This document shows positions 1-8,228 of a stretch of 46,740 nucleotides of DNA, piece by piece. This DNA is from Flavobacteriales bacterium (GTDB lineage Bacteria > Bacteroidota > Bacteroidia > Flavobacteriales_G > Salibacteraceae), in assembly GCA_003499525.1 (NCBI GenBank), contig DNTB01000025.1:906-47645 (forward strand), given 5' to 3'. Within the stretch, counting starts at the first letter, position 1, and the number at the start of each line of letters is the position of its first letter. A program made the position numbers and the translations under genes. The notes beneath the pieces are model-generated. The model saw only the letters and a list, made by a program, of their open reading frames with translations. It was not told where the DNA came from and did no database searches.

Positions 1-50
1 ACGACTTAAAACAAACTCAAAAAACGGTCAACGTCTATCAGGCATAGACA

Positions 51-165
51 AACTCCGAACTCCGAACTCCGTACTCCGAACTCCGAACTCCGAACTCGAA
101 ACTCCGTACTCCGAACTCCGAACTCGAAACTCCGAACTCATGACTGGGAACTCCGAACTCGAAAC
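51..165. repeat. Degenerate heptad repeat array upstream of yicC
   Basis: About 115 bp made almost entirely of the heptamer AACTCCG and its variants TACTCCG and AACTCGA, in direct orientation and interrupted near 140-148. It ends only a few bases before the -7 element of the yicC promoter, so the -33 region lies in or next to the repeats. No stop codon occurs in several frames because of the seven-base period, but no start or domain suggests that it is coding. A change in copy number could alter the upstream promoter region; this is inference. Confidence 0.85.
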
Positions 166-170
166 TATAC

Positions 171-178
171 TACCTTTG
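171..178 (+). promoter_or_regulatory. Bacteroidota-type -7 element for yicC-gmk-nadD
   Basis: TACCTTTG matches the TAnnTTTG -7 consensus of the Bacteroidota primary sigma factor, 17 bases before the yicC start codon. No clear TTG -33 element is seen at the usual 19-base spacing; that position falls within the repeat-derived sequence. Confidence 0.6.
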
Positions 179-195
179 CCGCCAATTCGGAGAAT

Positions 196-1068
196 ATGAT
201 CTACTCCATGACCGGCTTCGGACGAAGCGAAGGTTCTACAGAAAACCGCTCGTTCTCGGTTGAGGTAAAAACCCTCAACAGCAAACAAAGCGACATCATC
301 CTGCGCATCCCTTCGGAATTCAAAAATCTGGAAATGCCCTTCAGAAAAGAACTCTCCGAACGACTGAAGAGAGGTAAAATCGAGTGTATTGTTCAGGTAA
401 AAAGTGAAGCAACCCAAAACTTGTCGGAGCTCAATTATGAGGCCCTGAGTAAGTATCATAAAGATCTGAAATCCGTAGCCGATCAGTACGGTTTAAACAA
501 AGACTCTTTACTTCCACTACTGCTCAAAATGCCCGAGGCTCTGGTGTATCCTGAAAATGAACCAGGTGCGGCGGATCACGAATTATGCACTTCCTTGTTG
601 CGCAAAGCCATTGCTTCTTGTGCGAAGTACAGAGAGGAAGAAGGAGCTTTACTCGAAAAAGATCTAAAGGAAAGAACTGATTCTATATTGAACCTGCTGG
701 ATCAGATAGTTCCTTTTGAAGTGGAGAGGATTGCGAAGGTTCGCGACAGGATAACTCAGGCCGTTTCTGGTTTAAATGATGTAGCCGAGGTTGATCAAAA
801 TCGCCTTGAACAAGAGCTCATATACTACATCGAAAAACTCGACTTTTCGGAGGAGAAAGTTCGTCTTAAAGCGCATTGTGATTATTTTATGGAAACCATG
901 GCCACTGAACCTCCCAATGGAAAAAAGTTAGGGTTTATTTCCCAGGAAATGGGTCGTGAAATCAATACTCTGGGATCAAAGGCCAACCATGCCGAGATAC
1001 AGCGAATGGTGGTTCAGATGAAAGACGAATTGGAAAGAATAAAAGAACAGGTATTAAATGTACTCTGA
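196..1068 (+). CDS. yicC: YicC family endoribonuclease
   Basis: A 290-residue protein with the hallmark N-terminus MIYSMTGFGR and a C-terminal DUF1732 region rich in charged residues (about 205-290, with the conserved GREINTLGSKA stretch). YicC proteins are cytoplasmic, and E. coli YicC is linked to RNA turnover as an endoribonuclease. The length is normal for the family. The start is fixed by the conserved N-terminus; CGGAGA just upstream is a weak Shine-Dalgarno-like stretch. It is the first gene of a compact operon: gmk starts inside its last codons (11-base overlap), an arrangement also common for yicC and gmk elsewhere. Confidence 0.95.
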   Translation: MIYSMTGFGRSEGSTENRSFSVEVKTLNSKQSDIILRIPSEFKNLEMPFRKELSERLKRGKIECIVQVKSEATQNLSELNYEALSKYHKDLKSVADQYGLNKDSLLPLLLKMPEALVYPENEPGAADHELCTSLLRKAIASCAKYREEEGALLEKDLKERTDSILNLLDQIVPFEVERIAKVRDRITQAVSGLNDVAEVDQNRLEQELIYYIEKLDFSEEKVRLKAHCDYFMETMATEPPNGKKLGFISQEMGREINTLGSKANHAEIQRMVVQMKDELERIKEQVLNVL

Positions 1069-1636
1069 ATTCAAGGGAAAGCTATTGATTTTTTCTGCCC
1101 CCTCAGGAGCGGGAAAATCCACCATTGTCAATCATTTGATGACAAAGTTTCCCCAGTTGGCCTTCAGTATTTCGGCTACTTCTCGCAAGCCAAGAAAGCA
1201 TGAATTGCATGGCAAGGAGTACTACTTTTTAGACCGGATCAAATTCGAGCGAACTATAGAAATGGGGGAGTTTTTAGAATGGGAAGAAGTCTATCCGGGG
1301 CAGTATTACGGCACCTTAAAATTGGAGGTAGATCGACTCTGGTCCAAGGATAAGGTGGTCATTTTTGATTTGGATGTCAAGGGCGGAATTAATCTTAAAA
1401 AGCAATTTGGAGCTGATGCGCTGGCCGTTTTTGTGAGTCCACCTTCATTGGAGGAGCTGGAAAGAAGGTTGATCGCCCGTCAAACGGAAAGTAAGGAACA
1501 AATTGAAGTACGCATGAAGAGAGCCAGAGCTGAAATGGACATGGCCAATCAGTTTGACCACATCTTATTCAACAAGAACCTCGATCAGGCGCTCAAAGAA
1601 GCGGAAGAGCTCGTTCATAACTTCCTAAAATCGTAA
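1058..1636 (+). CDS. gmk: Guanylate kinase
   Basis: A 192-residue cytoplasmic kinase that phosphorylates GMP to GDP with ATP. The P-loop APSGAGKST is at residues 14-22 and the GMP-binding TSRKPR at 41-46. The lid segment (IARQTESKEQI) and the following RMKRARAEM helix are present. Length is typical. The ATG lies inside the end of yicC, so translation is probably coupled to it, and nadD follows after one base. The grouping puts nucleotide and NAD synthesis in one transcript. Confidence 0.97.
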   Translation: MYSEFKGKLLIFSAPSGAGKSTIVNHLMTKFPQLAFSISATSRKPRKHELHGKEYYFLDRIKFERTIEMGEFLEWEEVYPGQYYGTLKLEVDRLWSKDKVVIFDLDVKGGINLKKQFGADALAVFVSPPSLEELERRLIARQTESKEQIEVRMKRARAEMDMANQFDHILFNKNLDQALKEAEELVHNFLKS

Positions 1637-1637
1637 A

Positions 1638-2240
1638 GTGAAAGTCGGACTGTTTTTTGGCACCTACAATCCTATTCACGTTGGGCATCTTATCATCGCC
1701 AACTATATGGTACAATATACCGACCTGGACAGGGTTTGGATGGTGGTATCCCCGCAAAACCCTCTGAAAAAGAGAGAAACATTGCTAGAAGACTTTCATC
1801 GCATCAATATGGTTCGCGAGGCCATCGATCAGAACCCATTGCTATGGGCCAGTGATGTGGAATTCCATTTGGAAAAACCATCATACACCGTAAATACTCT
1901 AGCCCATCTTCAGGAACAATATCCGGATCATGAGTTTACTCTGATTATGGGAGAAGATAACCTAAGGACCTTCCATAAGTGGCGAAACTTCAATTATATC
2001 CTTGAATATCATAGTATTATAGTCTATCCAAGGGTCTACACGGAACAGGAAAAAGAGCAGCTGGCGAAAAAAGAAAACCGGTTTGAAGGCCATCCGAAAA
2101 TCCAGATTGTACATGCTCCGGTGCTCAAAGTTTCTTCCAGCCTCATTCGAAGAATGATAGGTCAGGGAAAAGATCCAAGATACCTGCTGACCCCCGAGGT
2201 ATACCGATATGTAGACGAAATGAATTTTTACCGAAGTTGA
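1638..2240 (+). CDS. nadD: Nicotinate-nucleotide adenylyltransferase
   Basis: A 200-residue nucleotidyltransferase that adenylates nicotinate mononucleotide in NAD synthesis. The GTYNPIHVGH motif at residues 8-17 is the family T/HxGH signature, and VSSSLIRR near 166-173 matches the C-terminal ISSTxIR motif. The start is a GTG one base after the gmk stop; no ATG nearby would keep the N-terminal beta strand before GTYNP. The stop codon overlaps the TTG of the next gene. Confidence 0.95.
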   Translation: MKVGLFFGTYNPIHVGHLIIANYMVQYTDLDRVWMVVSPQNPLKKRETLLEDFHRINMVREAIDQNPLLWASDVEFHLEKPSYTVNTLAHLQEQYPDHEFTLIMGEDNLRTFHKWRNFNYILEYHSIIVYPRVYTEQEKEQLAKKENRFEGHPKIQIVHAPVLKVSSSLIRRMIGQGKDPRYLLTPEVYRYVDEMNFYRS

Positions 2241-3232
2241 GCACCAAAGTCCTGATTGTACGCTTTAGTTCCATTGGAGATATTATACTGACCACTCCTG
2301 TTATTCGATGTCTTAAACAACAGTTTGACGACGGGAATGCTGAAATTCATTATCTCACTAAAAAAAGTTTTGTTCCTCTACTTCAGCAGAACCCATACAT
2401 CGATAGGATTTTGACCATTGACGAAAAAGTGAGCGAAATAGCAGATGTCATTCGGCAAGAGGACTACCCTTACATCATTGATCTCCATCGAAACTTAAGA
2501 AGCGCCCAGGTAAAAAGGCTATCTCGTGGAGCAGCTTTCTCCTTTGAAAAGCTGAATTTTAGAAAGTGGATATTCGTTAACTTTAAGTGGAATGTCATGC
2601 CTGATGTCCACATTGTAGACCGGTACATGGATACTACTAAGGCACTGTCCATTAAGAACGATAATGGGGGTCTGGATTATTTTATCCCGAAGGCGGATGA
2701 GGTCAATATTTTCGACATAAAAGATTCATTATCAGCAGGATATATTTCTTTTGCCATTGGTGGACAACATCAGGGAAAAATGCTGCCTGAGCGCAAAATC
2801 ATTGAATTGTGCAACGGTTTGGAAACCCCTGTAATGTTATTGGGAGGACCTGAGGATCAGGACAAGGGAGAAAGAATTCGGGAGAATTCAAATGCAAACA
2901 TTTACAATGCATGTGGAAAATTTTCCATCAATCAGTCTGCCGATTTGGTTCGACAAAGTTTGCTTCTCATTACTCATGATACGGGATTGATGCACATTGG
3001 TGCGGCACTTAAGAAGAATGTTATTTCCATATGGGGAGCCACAGTTCCAGAATTGGGCATGTATCCTTATATGCCCGGAAAGGACTCGAAAATATTCCGC
3101 TCACCAAAATCCAGTTCGCCGTATTCTAAGTTAGGCAACAAGCAATGGTATAAGAAAGCTTTCGATGGATTTGAAAAAATGGACATGAAACCCATATCGG
3201 ATTATGCCAATTCCATTGCAGCTAAAGCTTAA
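2237..3232 (+). CDS. Glycosyltransferase family 9 protein (heptosyltransferase-like)
   Basis: A 331-residue protein of the ADP-heptose:LPS heptosyltransferase family (GT9). The N-terminal KVLIVRFSSIGDIILTTPV is the classic nucleotide-sugar transferase opening, and HDTGLMHIGAAL in the C-terminal half is the donor-binding motif. It probably adds a sugar to lipopolysaccharide core or another envelope glycan on the cytoplasmic face of the inner membrane; the exact sugar cannot be told. The start is a TTG overlapping the nadD stop (TTGA), implying coupled translation. It is the last gene of the yicC operon. Confidence 0.88.
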   Translation: MSTKVLIVRFSSIGDIILTTPVIRCLKQQFDDGNAEIHYLTKKSFVPLLQQNPYIDRILTIDEKVSEIADVIRQEDYPYIIDLHRNLRSAQVKRLSRGAAFSFEKLNFRKWIFVNFKWNVMPDVHIVDRYMDTTKALSIKNDNGGLDYFIPKADEVNIFDIKDSLSAGYISFAIGGQHQGKMLPERKIIELCNGLETPVMLLGGPEDQDKGERIRENSNANIYNACGKFSINQSADLVRQSLLLITHDTGLMHIGAALKKNVISIWGATVPELGMYPYMPGKDSKIFRSPKSSSPYSKLGNKQWYKKAFDGFEKMDMKPISDYANSIAAKA

Positions 3233-3306
3233 AGAAATGTCCCGGAAATAAACAAAACCTCTCAAATTTCGTTTCTTTCGCGATCTGAAACCAGCACCAA
3301 AAGCAT

Positions 3307-4575
3307 ATGAGGAGCAATCCAATTCTTTTTTTAGTCATTTTTCTCGGAGTCTTATTCCTGATAGATTTATATACCGCCAAAGGCATAAAAGTGTTGGTGC
3401 AAAATGTAGATCAGGTCGCTCTGCGTAGGGCAGCGTTGATAGCTCATTGGGCTGTCTACGCCATCATTGTGGTTTGGGTGTTGGTTGCTGTGCTCAATTA
3501 TCCCTGGATGAGCAATTACAAACACTACAAGTTTTACTATTATCTCTTTGGACTCATCATCCTGTTTTACATCCCCAAGATTCTATTTTCACTCTTCATT
3601 TTCGCAGACGATATTTCATACGGAGTCCAATTTGTCCTGTCTAAACTCAAGCCGGCCAGCCCTGCAGACCCGGTAGGAGAGCAATTGTCAAGAAGAATGT
3701 TTCTGTATCAGGCCGGAGCTGTAGTGGCAACCATACCATTTTTGGGCGCTGCCTATGGCATGATCAAAGGAAGGTTTGATTTTAAAGTCGTTCGAAAGAC
3801 AATAACCGCATCAAATTTCCCGAGTTCGTTTAATGGTTTGCGTGTGGTTCAGATTTCAGACGCTCATTTGGGCAGCTTCTTTGACAATAAAAAACCAGTA
3901 CAGAAAGCTTTTGATTCCATTAACGCCCTGGAACCTGATCTAATCCTGTTTACCGGAGACATGGTAAACAACTACTCCATCGAAGCAGAAAACTGGATTG
4001 ATTCTTTCAAAGGGCTTAAAGCCAAACTGGGAAAATTTGCTATTGTCGGGAACCACGACTATGGCGATTATAGCTCATGGCCCGACGAGCAAAGAAAACA
4101 GGCCAATTTCGACCGGTTGATCGAAATAGAACAGGAGATGGGCTTTGAAGTTCTGCTTAATCAGAATAAAGTACTGGAACGCAATGGTGAAAAGTTAGCG
4201 ATCATCGGGGTTGAAAACTGGGGTATTAAACCCTTTCCACAAAAAGGAGATGTACAAAAAGCGAAATCTGGAGCCGAAGAAGCTCCGTACAAAATTTTGA
4301 TGTCTCATGACCCAAGCCATTGGGACGAGATAGTATTAAAAGAACATAGCGATATTGATATCACGCTGTCAGGACATACCCATGGGGCACAGTTTGGCGT
4401 TCAGTTGGGCAACATTAAATGGAGTCCGGTCAAATACAAATATCCCAGATGGGCAGGTATGTATGAGGAAGGAAATCAGAAATTGTATGTCAATCGTGGA
4501 TTTGGGTACATTGGATTTCCGGGGAGGGTAGGTATGCCCCCTGAGATTACCTGTTTAGAGTTCAGTTCCATCTGA
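3307..4575 (+). CDS. Membrane-anchored metallophosphoesterase (YkuE/YaeI-like)
   Basis: A 422-residue protein with three N-terminal membrane segments (about 5-22, 43-64, 75-98), then a calcineurin-like phosphoesterase domain. Metal-ligand motifs are ISDAHLG (183-189), TGDMVNN (216-222), VGNHD (247-251), MSHDP (331-335) and GHTHG (355-359). An internal SRRMFL at 128-133 followed by a hydrophobic stretch looks like a twin-arginine signal, as in secreted YkuE-type relatives, but here it sits behind three membrane helices. Members act on phosphodiester or lipid pyrophosphate substrates; the substrate here is unknown. It converges with the acylphosphatase gene with no gap. Confidence 0.9.
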   Translation: MRSNPILFLVIFLGVLFLIDLYTAKGIKVLVQNVDQVALRRAALIAHWAVYAIIVVWVLVAVLNYPWMSNYKHYKFYYYLFGLIILFYIPKILFSLFIFADDISYGVQFVLSKLKPASPADPVGEQLSRRMFLYQAGAVVATIPFLGAAYGMIKGRFDFKVVRKTITASNFPSSFNGLRVVQISDAHLGSFFDNKKPVQKAFDSINALEPDLILFTGDMVNNYSIEAENWIDSFKGLKAKLGKFAIVGNHDYGDYSSWPDEQRKQANFDRLIEIEQEMGFEVLLNQNKVLERNGEKLAIIGVENWGIKPFPQKGDVQKAKSGAEEAPYKILMSHDPSHWDEIVLKEHSDIDITLSGHTHGAQFGVQLGNIKWSPVKYKYPRWAGMYEEGNQKLYVNRGFGYIGFPGRVGMPPEITCLEFSSI

Positions 4576-4854
4576 TCAAGGAGTGATTCTAAACTCTGTA
4601 AAATTCTGTTGGGCGATTTCGTTAACCTCGACACGCTCGACTTCTGCATGCCGAGGACCTTCATTCATCCATTCAAGAAAGTGCTTCATCGCCTCTTCAT
4701 CTCCCTGTGCTTCTATGTAAACCGTTCCACCATTTTCATTGCGGACAATTCCTTTAATCTCAAGCCCATCGGCAATTTCCTTGGTAGAGGCCCTAAACCA
4801 AACACCTTGAACCTTACCATAAACCCTTGCGGAAATACTTCGTTTCATAGTCAT
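4576..4854 (-). CDS. Acylphosphatase
   Basis: A 92-residue cytoplasmic enzyme that hydrolyses acyl phosphates. The GKVQGVWFR motif (residues 13-21) carries the phosphate-binding arginine, and GIVRNENGGTV (35-45) carries the catalytic asparagine, with a substitution in the usual NxxDG. Length is typical. The start may be either of two in-frame ATGs, at 4854 or 4848 (MTMKRS). It is transcribed toward, and abuts, the metallophosphoesterase gene. Confidence 0.93.
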   Translation of the reverse strand: MTMKRSISARVYGKVQGVWFRASTKEIADGLEIKGIVRNENGGTVYIEAQGDEEAMKHFLEWMNEGPRHAEVERVEVNEIAQQNFTEFRITP

Positions 4855-4947
4855 CCAAAATTATTATTATTGAGCTAGACTCCCTCTTATTGTAACGGAA
4901 ACACTAAGATTACGTTAGAGAGTTCCTTAAAGCAGAAAATCGGGGGT

Positions 4948-4977
4948 TTACACGAATGAATATAGTTTGTACATTTG
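4948..4977 (+). promoter_or_regulatory. rpoD promoter
   Basis: TACATTTG at 4970-4977 matches the Bacteroidota -7 element TAnnTTTG. TTA at 4948-4950, 19 bases upstream, stands where the TTG -33 element is expected. The start codon of rpoD is about 85 bases downstream, leaving a long leader. Confidence 0.6.
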
Positions 4978-5061
4978 CCGGCTCTGCTATGATGAAAAGC
5001 ACTTTTCATTTCTATTTTCTGAAGAACCGTATTGATCAACAATAAATCCTGAATCCAAATT

Positions 5062-5922
5062 ATGCGTCAACTAAAAATTACCAAGCAGCTTACTAATCGC
5101 GATTCGAAATCCATCGATAAATATCTTAGCGATGTATCGAAGGAATCGATGGTTACACCCGAAGAGGAAGTAGCTCTAGCGGTTAGGATTAAGCAAGGGG
5201 ATAAAGCAGCCTTAAACAAATTAGTGAATGCGAACCTTCGTTTCGTGATATCTGTGGCCAAACAGTATCAGGGACACGGATTGACCCTTGAAGATCTTAT
5301 TGCAGAAGGTAATATAGGATTGATTACTGCAGCTAAAAGATTTGATGAAACCAAAGGATTTAAATTCATCTCATATGCAGTTTGGTGGATTCGTCAAAGC
5401 ATTATGCAGGCGATTGCAGAGAACTCCAGAGTAGTACGCCTTCCTTTAAATAAAGTAAGTGCTATTCAAAAAATTTCTCACGCATTCTCTAAACTAGAGC
5501 AAAGGCATGAGCGTGCTCCTTCTAACCAGGAGATTTCTGAGCTTTTGGAGACAAACTCCAACAGCGTAGCAGATTTATTTACGTACTCTCAAAAGCAAGT
5601 TTCTGTAGATGCTCCACTGATTGATGGCGAAGAGAACAGCTTATTGAACGTTCTCTCTAACAACAATTCAGAAAATCCAATGGACGGATTGATGAGAGAA
5701 TCACTTTGCAGAGATATCGAGCGAGTACTCGTATCCCTGAAAGCCCGCGAAGCGGACGTGGTTCGTCTATCATTTGGATTGAACGGCCGTGCACCAATGA
5801 CTCTGGAAGAAATCGCCAATCAACTAGGCCTGACCCGTGAGCGTATTCGTCAGATTCGCGAAAAAGCATTGCGAAGCCTTCGCAAAAAAGCAAACTCTAA
5901 TCTATTGAAACACTACCTGTAA
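5062..5922 (+). CDS. rpoD: Primary RNA polymerase sigma factor RpoD (Bacteroidota short form)
   Basis: A 286-residue group 1 sigma factor without region 1.1, the usual Bacteroidota form; it recognises TTG/TAnnTTTG promoters like those seen in this window. Region 1.2 begins at DSKSIDKYL, and region 2 holds NLRFVISVAKQY, LIAEGNIGLI and the DNA-melting segment FISYAVWWIRQSI. Region 3 follows RLPLNK, and region 4 ends with the helix-turn-helix LTRERIRQIREKALRSLRK. It is monocistronic, with its own promoter and a strong terminator. Confidence 0.97.
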   Translation: MRQLKITKQLTNRDSKSIDKYLSDVSKESMVTPEEEVALAVRIKQGDKAALNKLVNANLRFVISVAKQYQGHGLTLEDLIAEGNIGLITAAKRFDETKGFKFISYAVWWIRQSIMQAIAENSRVVRLPLNKVSAIQKISHAFSKLEQRHERAPSNQEISELLETNSNSVADLFTYSQKQVSVDAPLIDGEENSLLNVLSNNNSENPMDGLMRESLCRDIERVLVSLKAREADVVRLSFGLNGRAPMTLEEIANQLGLTRERIRQIREKALRSLRKKANSNLLKHYL

Positions 5923-5942
5923 GATACTTCAGATAAGTGAAG

Positions 5943-5978
5943 AACTCCATGGTGTCCAACACCGTGGAGTTTTTTTTT
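5943..5978 (+). terminator. Intrinsic terminator after rpoD
   Basis: A 12-bp stem, ACTCCATGGTGT pairing with ACACCGTGGAGT (one G-T wobble), is followed by a run of nine T. It lies about 20 bases after the rpoD stop. Confidence 0.9.
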
Positions 5979-6059
5979 GCCCGTATGCAACGCTTCAGGT
6001 TTTATTCCGGTCATTAAGGTGAACCTAAAGGGCAATAGAGGTTTGTTAGGCAACTAAAT

Positions 6060-6090
6060 GTGGAGGATTATCTTAGTCCTCCACTTTTTC
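6060..6090 (+). promoter_or_regulatory. Inverted repeat just before the ECF sigma gene
   Basis: A perfect 8-bp inverted repeat, GTGGAGGA and TCCTCCAC, with a nine-base loop, is followed by CTTTTTC-like sequence and ends 8 bases before the TTG start of the sigma gene. It resembles a short terminator or attenuator, or a structure that could hide the ribosome binding region. Which of these applies cannot be told from sequence. Confidence 0.5.
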
Positions 6091-6097
6091 AGACAAA

Positions 6098-6643
6098 TTG
6101 GGAAAAACAGTCCAAATAGAAGATAAGCTGATTCAACAGTTGCAACGAGGCGAATCCAATGCCCAGTTCGAGATTTACGAACGATATAGTGGAGCAATGT
6201 ACCATACAACAAAAAGAATGATTCCCGATCCGATGCTCGCCGAAGAGCTGATGCAGGATGCTTTTATCAAAGCATTTGATCGAATCGATCAGTATCGTGG
6301 AGAGGCCACTTTTGGGGCATGGCTTAAACGAATTGTCGTGAATGAATGCCTCGATTACCTCGAGAAGAAAAAACTTGAATGGAGTTCACTGGATGAAAAT
6401 ATGCCCGTTGTGGAAGAAGACTCTGAAGAGGATTTTGAATGGAAGGTGGATGAAGTTAAAAGAGCGATGAGTCAGTTACCTGACGGATATAGAGTGGTGC
6501 TCAGCCTCTATCTGTTCGAAGGCTATGATCACGAAGAAATTGCTCAGATTATGAATATTTCAGGATCAACATCCCGATCACAATACCTAAGAGCCAAGAA
6601 GAAATTAGTACAGAACTTAAAAGACTACACATATGCCGGATAA
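6098..6643 (+). CDS. ECF-type RNA polymerase sigma factor
   Basis: A 181-residue sigma-70 family protein of extracytoplasmic-function type. Region 2 covers about residues 24-95 (MLAEELMQDAFIKAFDRI, then FGAWLKRIVVNECLDYL), an acidic linker follows, and region 4 covers about 125-175 (LPDGYRVVLSLYLFEGYDHEEIAQIM). The start is TTG; no ATG or clear Shine-Dalgarno sequence is available. It overlaps the next gene, a single-span membrane protein, by 11 bases, the usual arrangement for a sigma factor with its membrane anti-sigma factor. The stimulus is unknown; the third gene of the operon is a secreted beta-rich protein. Confidence 0.92.
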   Translation: MGKTVQIEDKLIQQLQRGESNAQFEIYERYSGAMYHTTKRMIPDPMLAEELMQDAFIKAFDRIDQYRGEATFGAWLKRIVVNECLDYLEKKKLEWSSLDENMPVVEEDSEEDFEWKVDEVKRAMSQLPDGYRVVLSLYLFEGYDHEEIAQIMNISGSTSRSQYLRAKKKLVQNLKDYTYAG

Positions 6644-7187
6644 GCTAAAAAAATGGGTTGATGATAACCGGGAATTCTTTGAAGAACGCCCTCCCTTAGG
6701 ACATAAGGAACGGTTTAAGAATCGTCTCAATGCAAAGAGAGAAAGTATGATCCCCGAGTGGATGCGTTATGCGGCGTCGATCATGCTATTGATGGGACTA
6801 GGCTGGACCATATTCCAGGCAGGAGTGAATAGCGGAATAGATCAAGATGCTGAATATCAGGATGTTGTCAGTTTTATGCCGGCAGAGCTCATAGAGGTAG
6901 AGCAGTTTTTCTCCGCTAGCGTGGCAAGTAAGAAAGAAGAGCTTGAGCTGATGGCCGCAGCGGACGGAAACCCTGAAATTCAGAGCGTGTTAGCGGAACT
7001 TTCCATCCTGGAAGAGCAATATGAAGAGTTAAAACAAGAGCTGATGATCAATACGGGAAATGAAAGAATCGTCAACGCCATGATCGAAAACTACAGGCTT
7101 AGACTCGAAGTATTAGAGAAGCTTTTGCTGAAGTTAAATAAGTACAACATCGAAAACCAAACCAATAATGAAAAGGTCAATGCTTAA
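6633..7187 (+). CDS. Probable membrane anti-sigma factor
   Basis: A 184-residue protein with an acidic and basic cytoplasmic N-terminus (KKWVDDNREFFEERPP), one membrane helix at about 45-64 (YAASIMLLMGLGWTIFQAG), and a periplasmic part rich in Glu and Leu that is predicted to form coiled coil (about 95-175). It lacks a recognisable zinc-binding HxxxCxxC motif. Position (11-base overlap with the sigma gene, 20-base overlap with the next gene) and topology support an anti-sigma role; this is inference, since the sequence itself belongs to no family recognised here. Confidence 0.65.
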   Translation: MPDKLKKWVDDNREFFEERPPLGHKERFKNRLNAKRESMIPEWMRYAASIMLLMGLGWTIFQAGVNSGIDQDAEYQDVVSFMPAELIEVEQFFSASVASKKEELELMAAADGNPEIQSVLAELSILEEQYEELKQELMINTGNERIVNAMIENYRLRLEVLEKLLLKLNKYNIENQTNNEKVNA

Positions 7188-8226
7188 ATCAGTCGTTGTC
7201 CTAACCCTCGCCCTGGGAATCAGTTTACAAGTTTTTGCTAAACGTGAAGAGCTTACACGTACCATCCACAAAGAGTATATTGTCGAACCTGATGCCATGC
7301 TCAAAGTAGCCAATAAATTTGGTAAAGTGCACATCACCACTGATAACTCCAACGCCATCGTCATTGATGTGGAAATCAAAGTAGAAGGTCGAAATGCCGA
7401 CAAAGCTCAACAGATAATGGATCGTATACACATAGATTTCAACGCTGGTCCAAAACAGGTGGAGGCAAGTACTCAAATAGGTAACTCAGGATCGGTAACC
7501 ATGAAGAATACAGAAGACCTTGAGATCAATTACACCATTACTATGCCCCAAAGAGGAAGTGTGGATATTGAAAATAAGTTTGGGGATGTATTTATTACCG
7601 AAATTGACGGTACTACAAATTTTCAGGTTTCTTATGGGTCTTTGGTCGCTCAAAAGCTTAATAGCGAGCGGAATACGGCTGTTGTGAAATTTGGAAGTGC
7701 GGACATTACTGAAGCATTGTACCTTGATCTCACATCTAAGTACTCCGGAACTCATGTCAAAAAAGTCAAACTACTTGAGCTCGATTCACAATACGGAGAT
7801 TCAGAAATAGGAGCTGCGGGCAGGATTAACATCAGCTCAGGATATGATGATGTTGAAATAGGTGCCGTAGCAGAACTTTTGGGCACTGTCAAATTCTCAG
7901 ACCTCAATGTAAAGGCCATTACTCAGAAGTACGACGTAAAAAACTCCTACGGCGATGTTGATATAGAGTTCATATCAAAAGATTTCAGGGAAGTACGGGT
8001 CCACTCTTCGTTTGCAGATGTGGATATTTATTTCGAGCAGGGAAGCAATTTTACACTGGATGCTACCATGAAATTTGGTGATATTAATATACCCAGTGGT
8101 GCAGAGGTGCGCCGTGATGAAGGAAATACATCAGAATCAATCACCGGAAAACTCAGAGAAGGTCAAACCAAATCAATTGTGGTAATTGTAGGGAGCTATG
8201 GAGATATTTCCCTCGGAATAAAATAG
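7168..8226 (+). CDS. Secreted DUF4097-like beta-repeat protein
   Basis: A 352-residue protein with an N-terminal signal peptide (about 1-24, ending VFA), followed by many short beta repeats containing G-D/S-V/I elements: NKFGKVHI, NKFGDVFI, SKYSGTHV, SQYGDSEI, NSYGDVDI, KFGDINI, GSYGDISL. This is the pattern of DUF4097/DUF2807 putative adhesin proteins, predicted to form a beta helix in the periplasm or at the outer membrane. It is the third gene of the sigma/anti-sigma operon and may be the output or the sensor partner of that system. Function unproven. Confidence 0.75.
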   Translation: MKRSMLKSVVVLTLALGISLQVFAKREELTRTIHKEYIVEPDAMLKVANKFGKVHITTDNSNAIVIDVEIKVEGRNADKAQQIMDRIHIDFNAGPKQVEASTQIGNSGSVTMKNTEDLEINYTITMPQRGSVDIENKFGDVFITEIDGTTNFQVSYGSLVAQKLNSERNTAVVKFGSADITEALYLDLTSKYSGTHVKKVKLLELDSQYGDSEIGAAGRINISSGYDDVEIGAVAELLGTVKFSDLNVKAITQKYDVKNSYGDVDIEFISKDFREVRVHSSFADVDIYFEQGSNFTLDATMKFGDINIPSGAEVRRDEGNTSESITGKLREGQTKSIVVIVGSYGDISLGIK

Positions 8227-8228
8227 AA

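Noticed and set aside
51..165. CRISPR array
   Set aside because: The unit is only seven bases, with no unique spacers and no cas genes nearby.
28..459. 143-residue minus-strand frame over the heptad repeats
   Set aside because: It runs antisense through the start of yicC. The repeated SSEFGVR peptide is a by-product of the heptad period.
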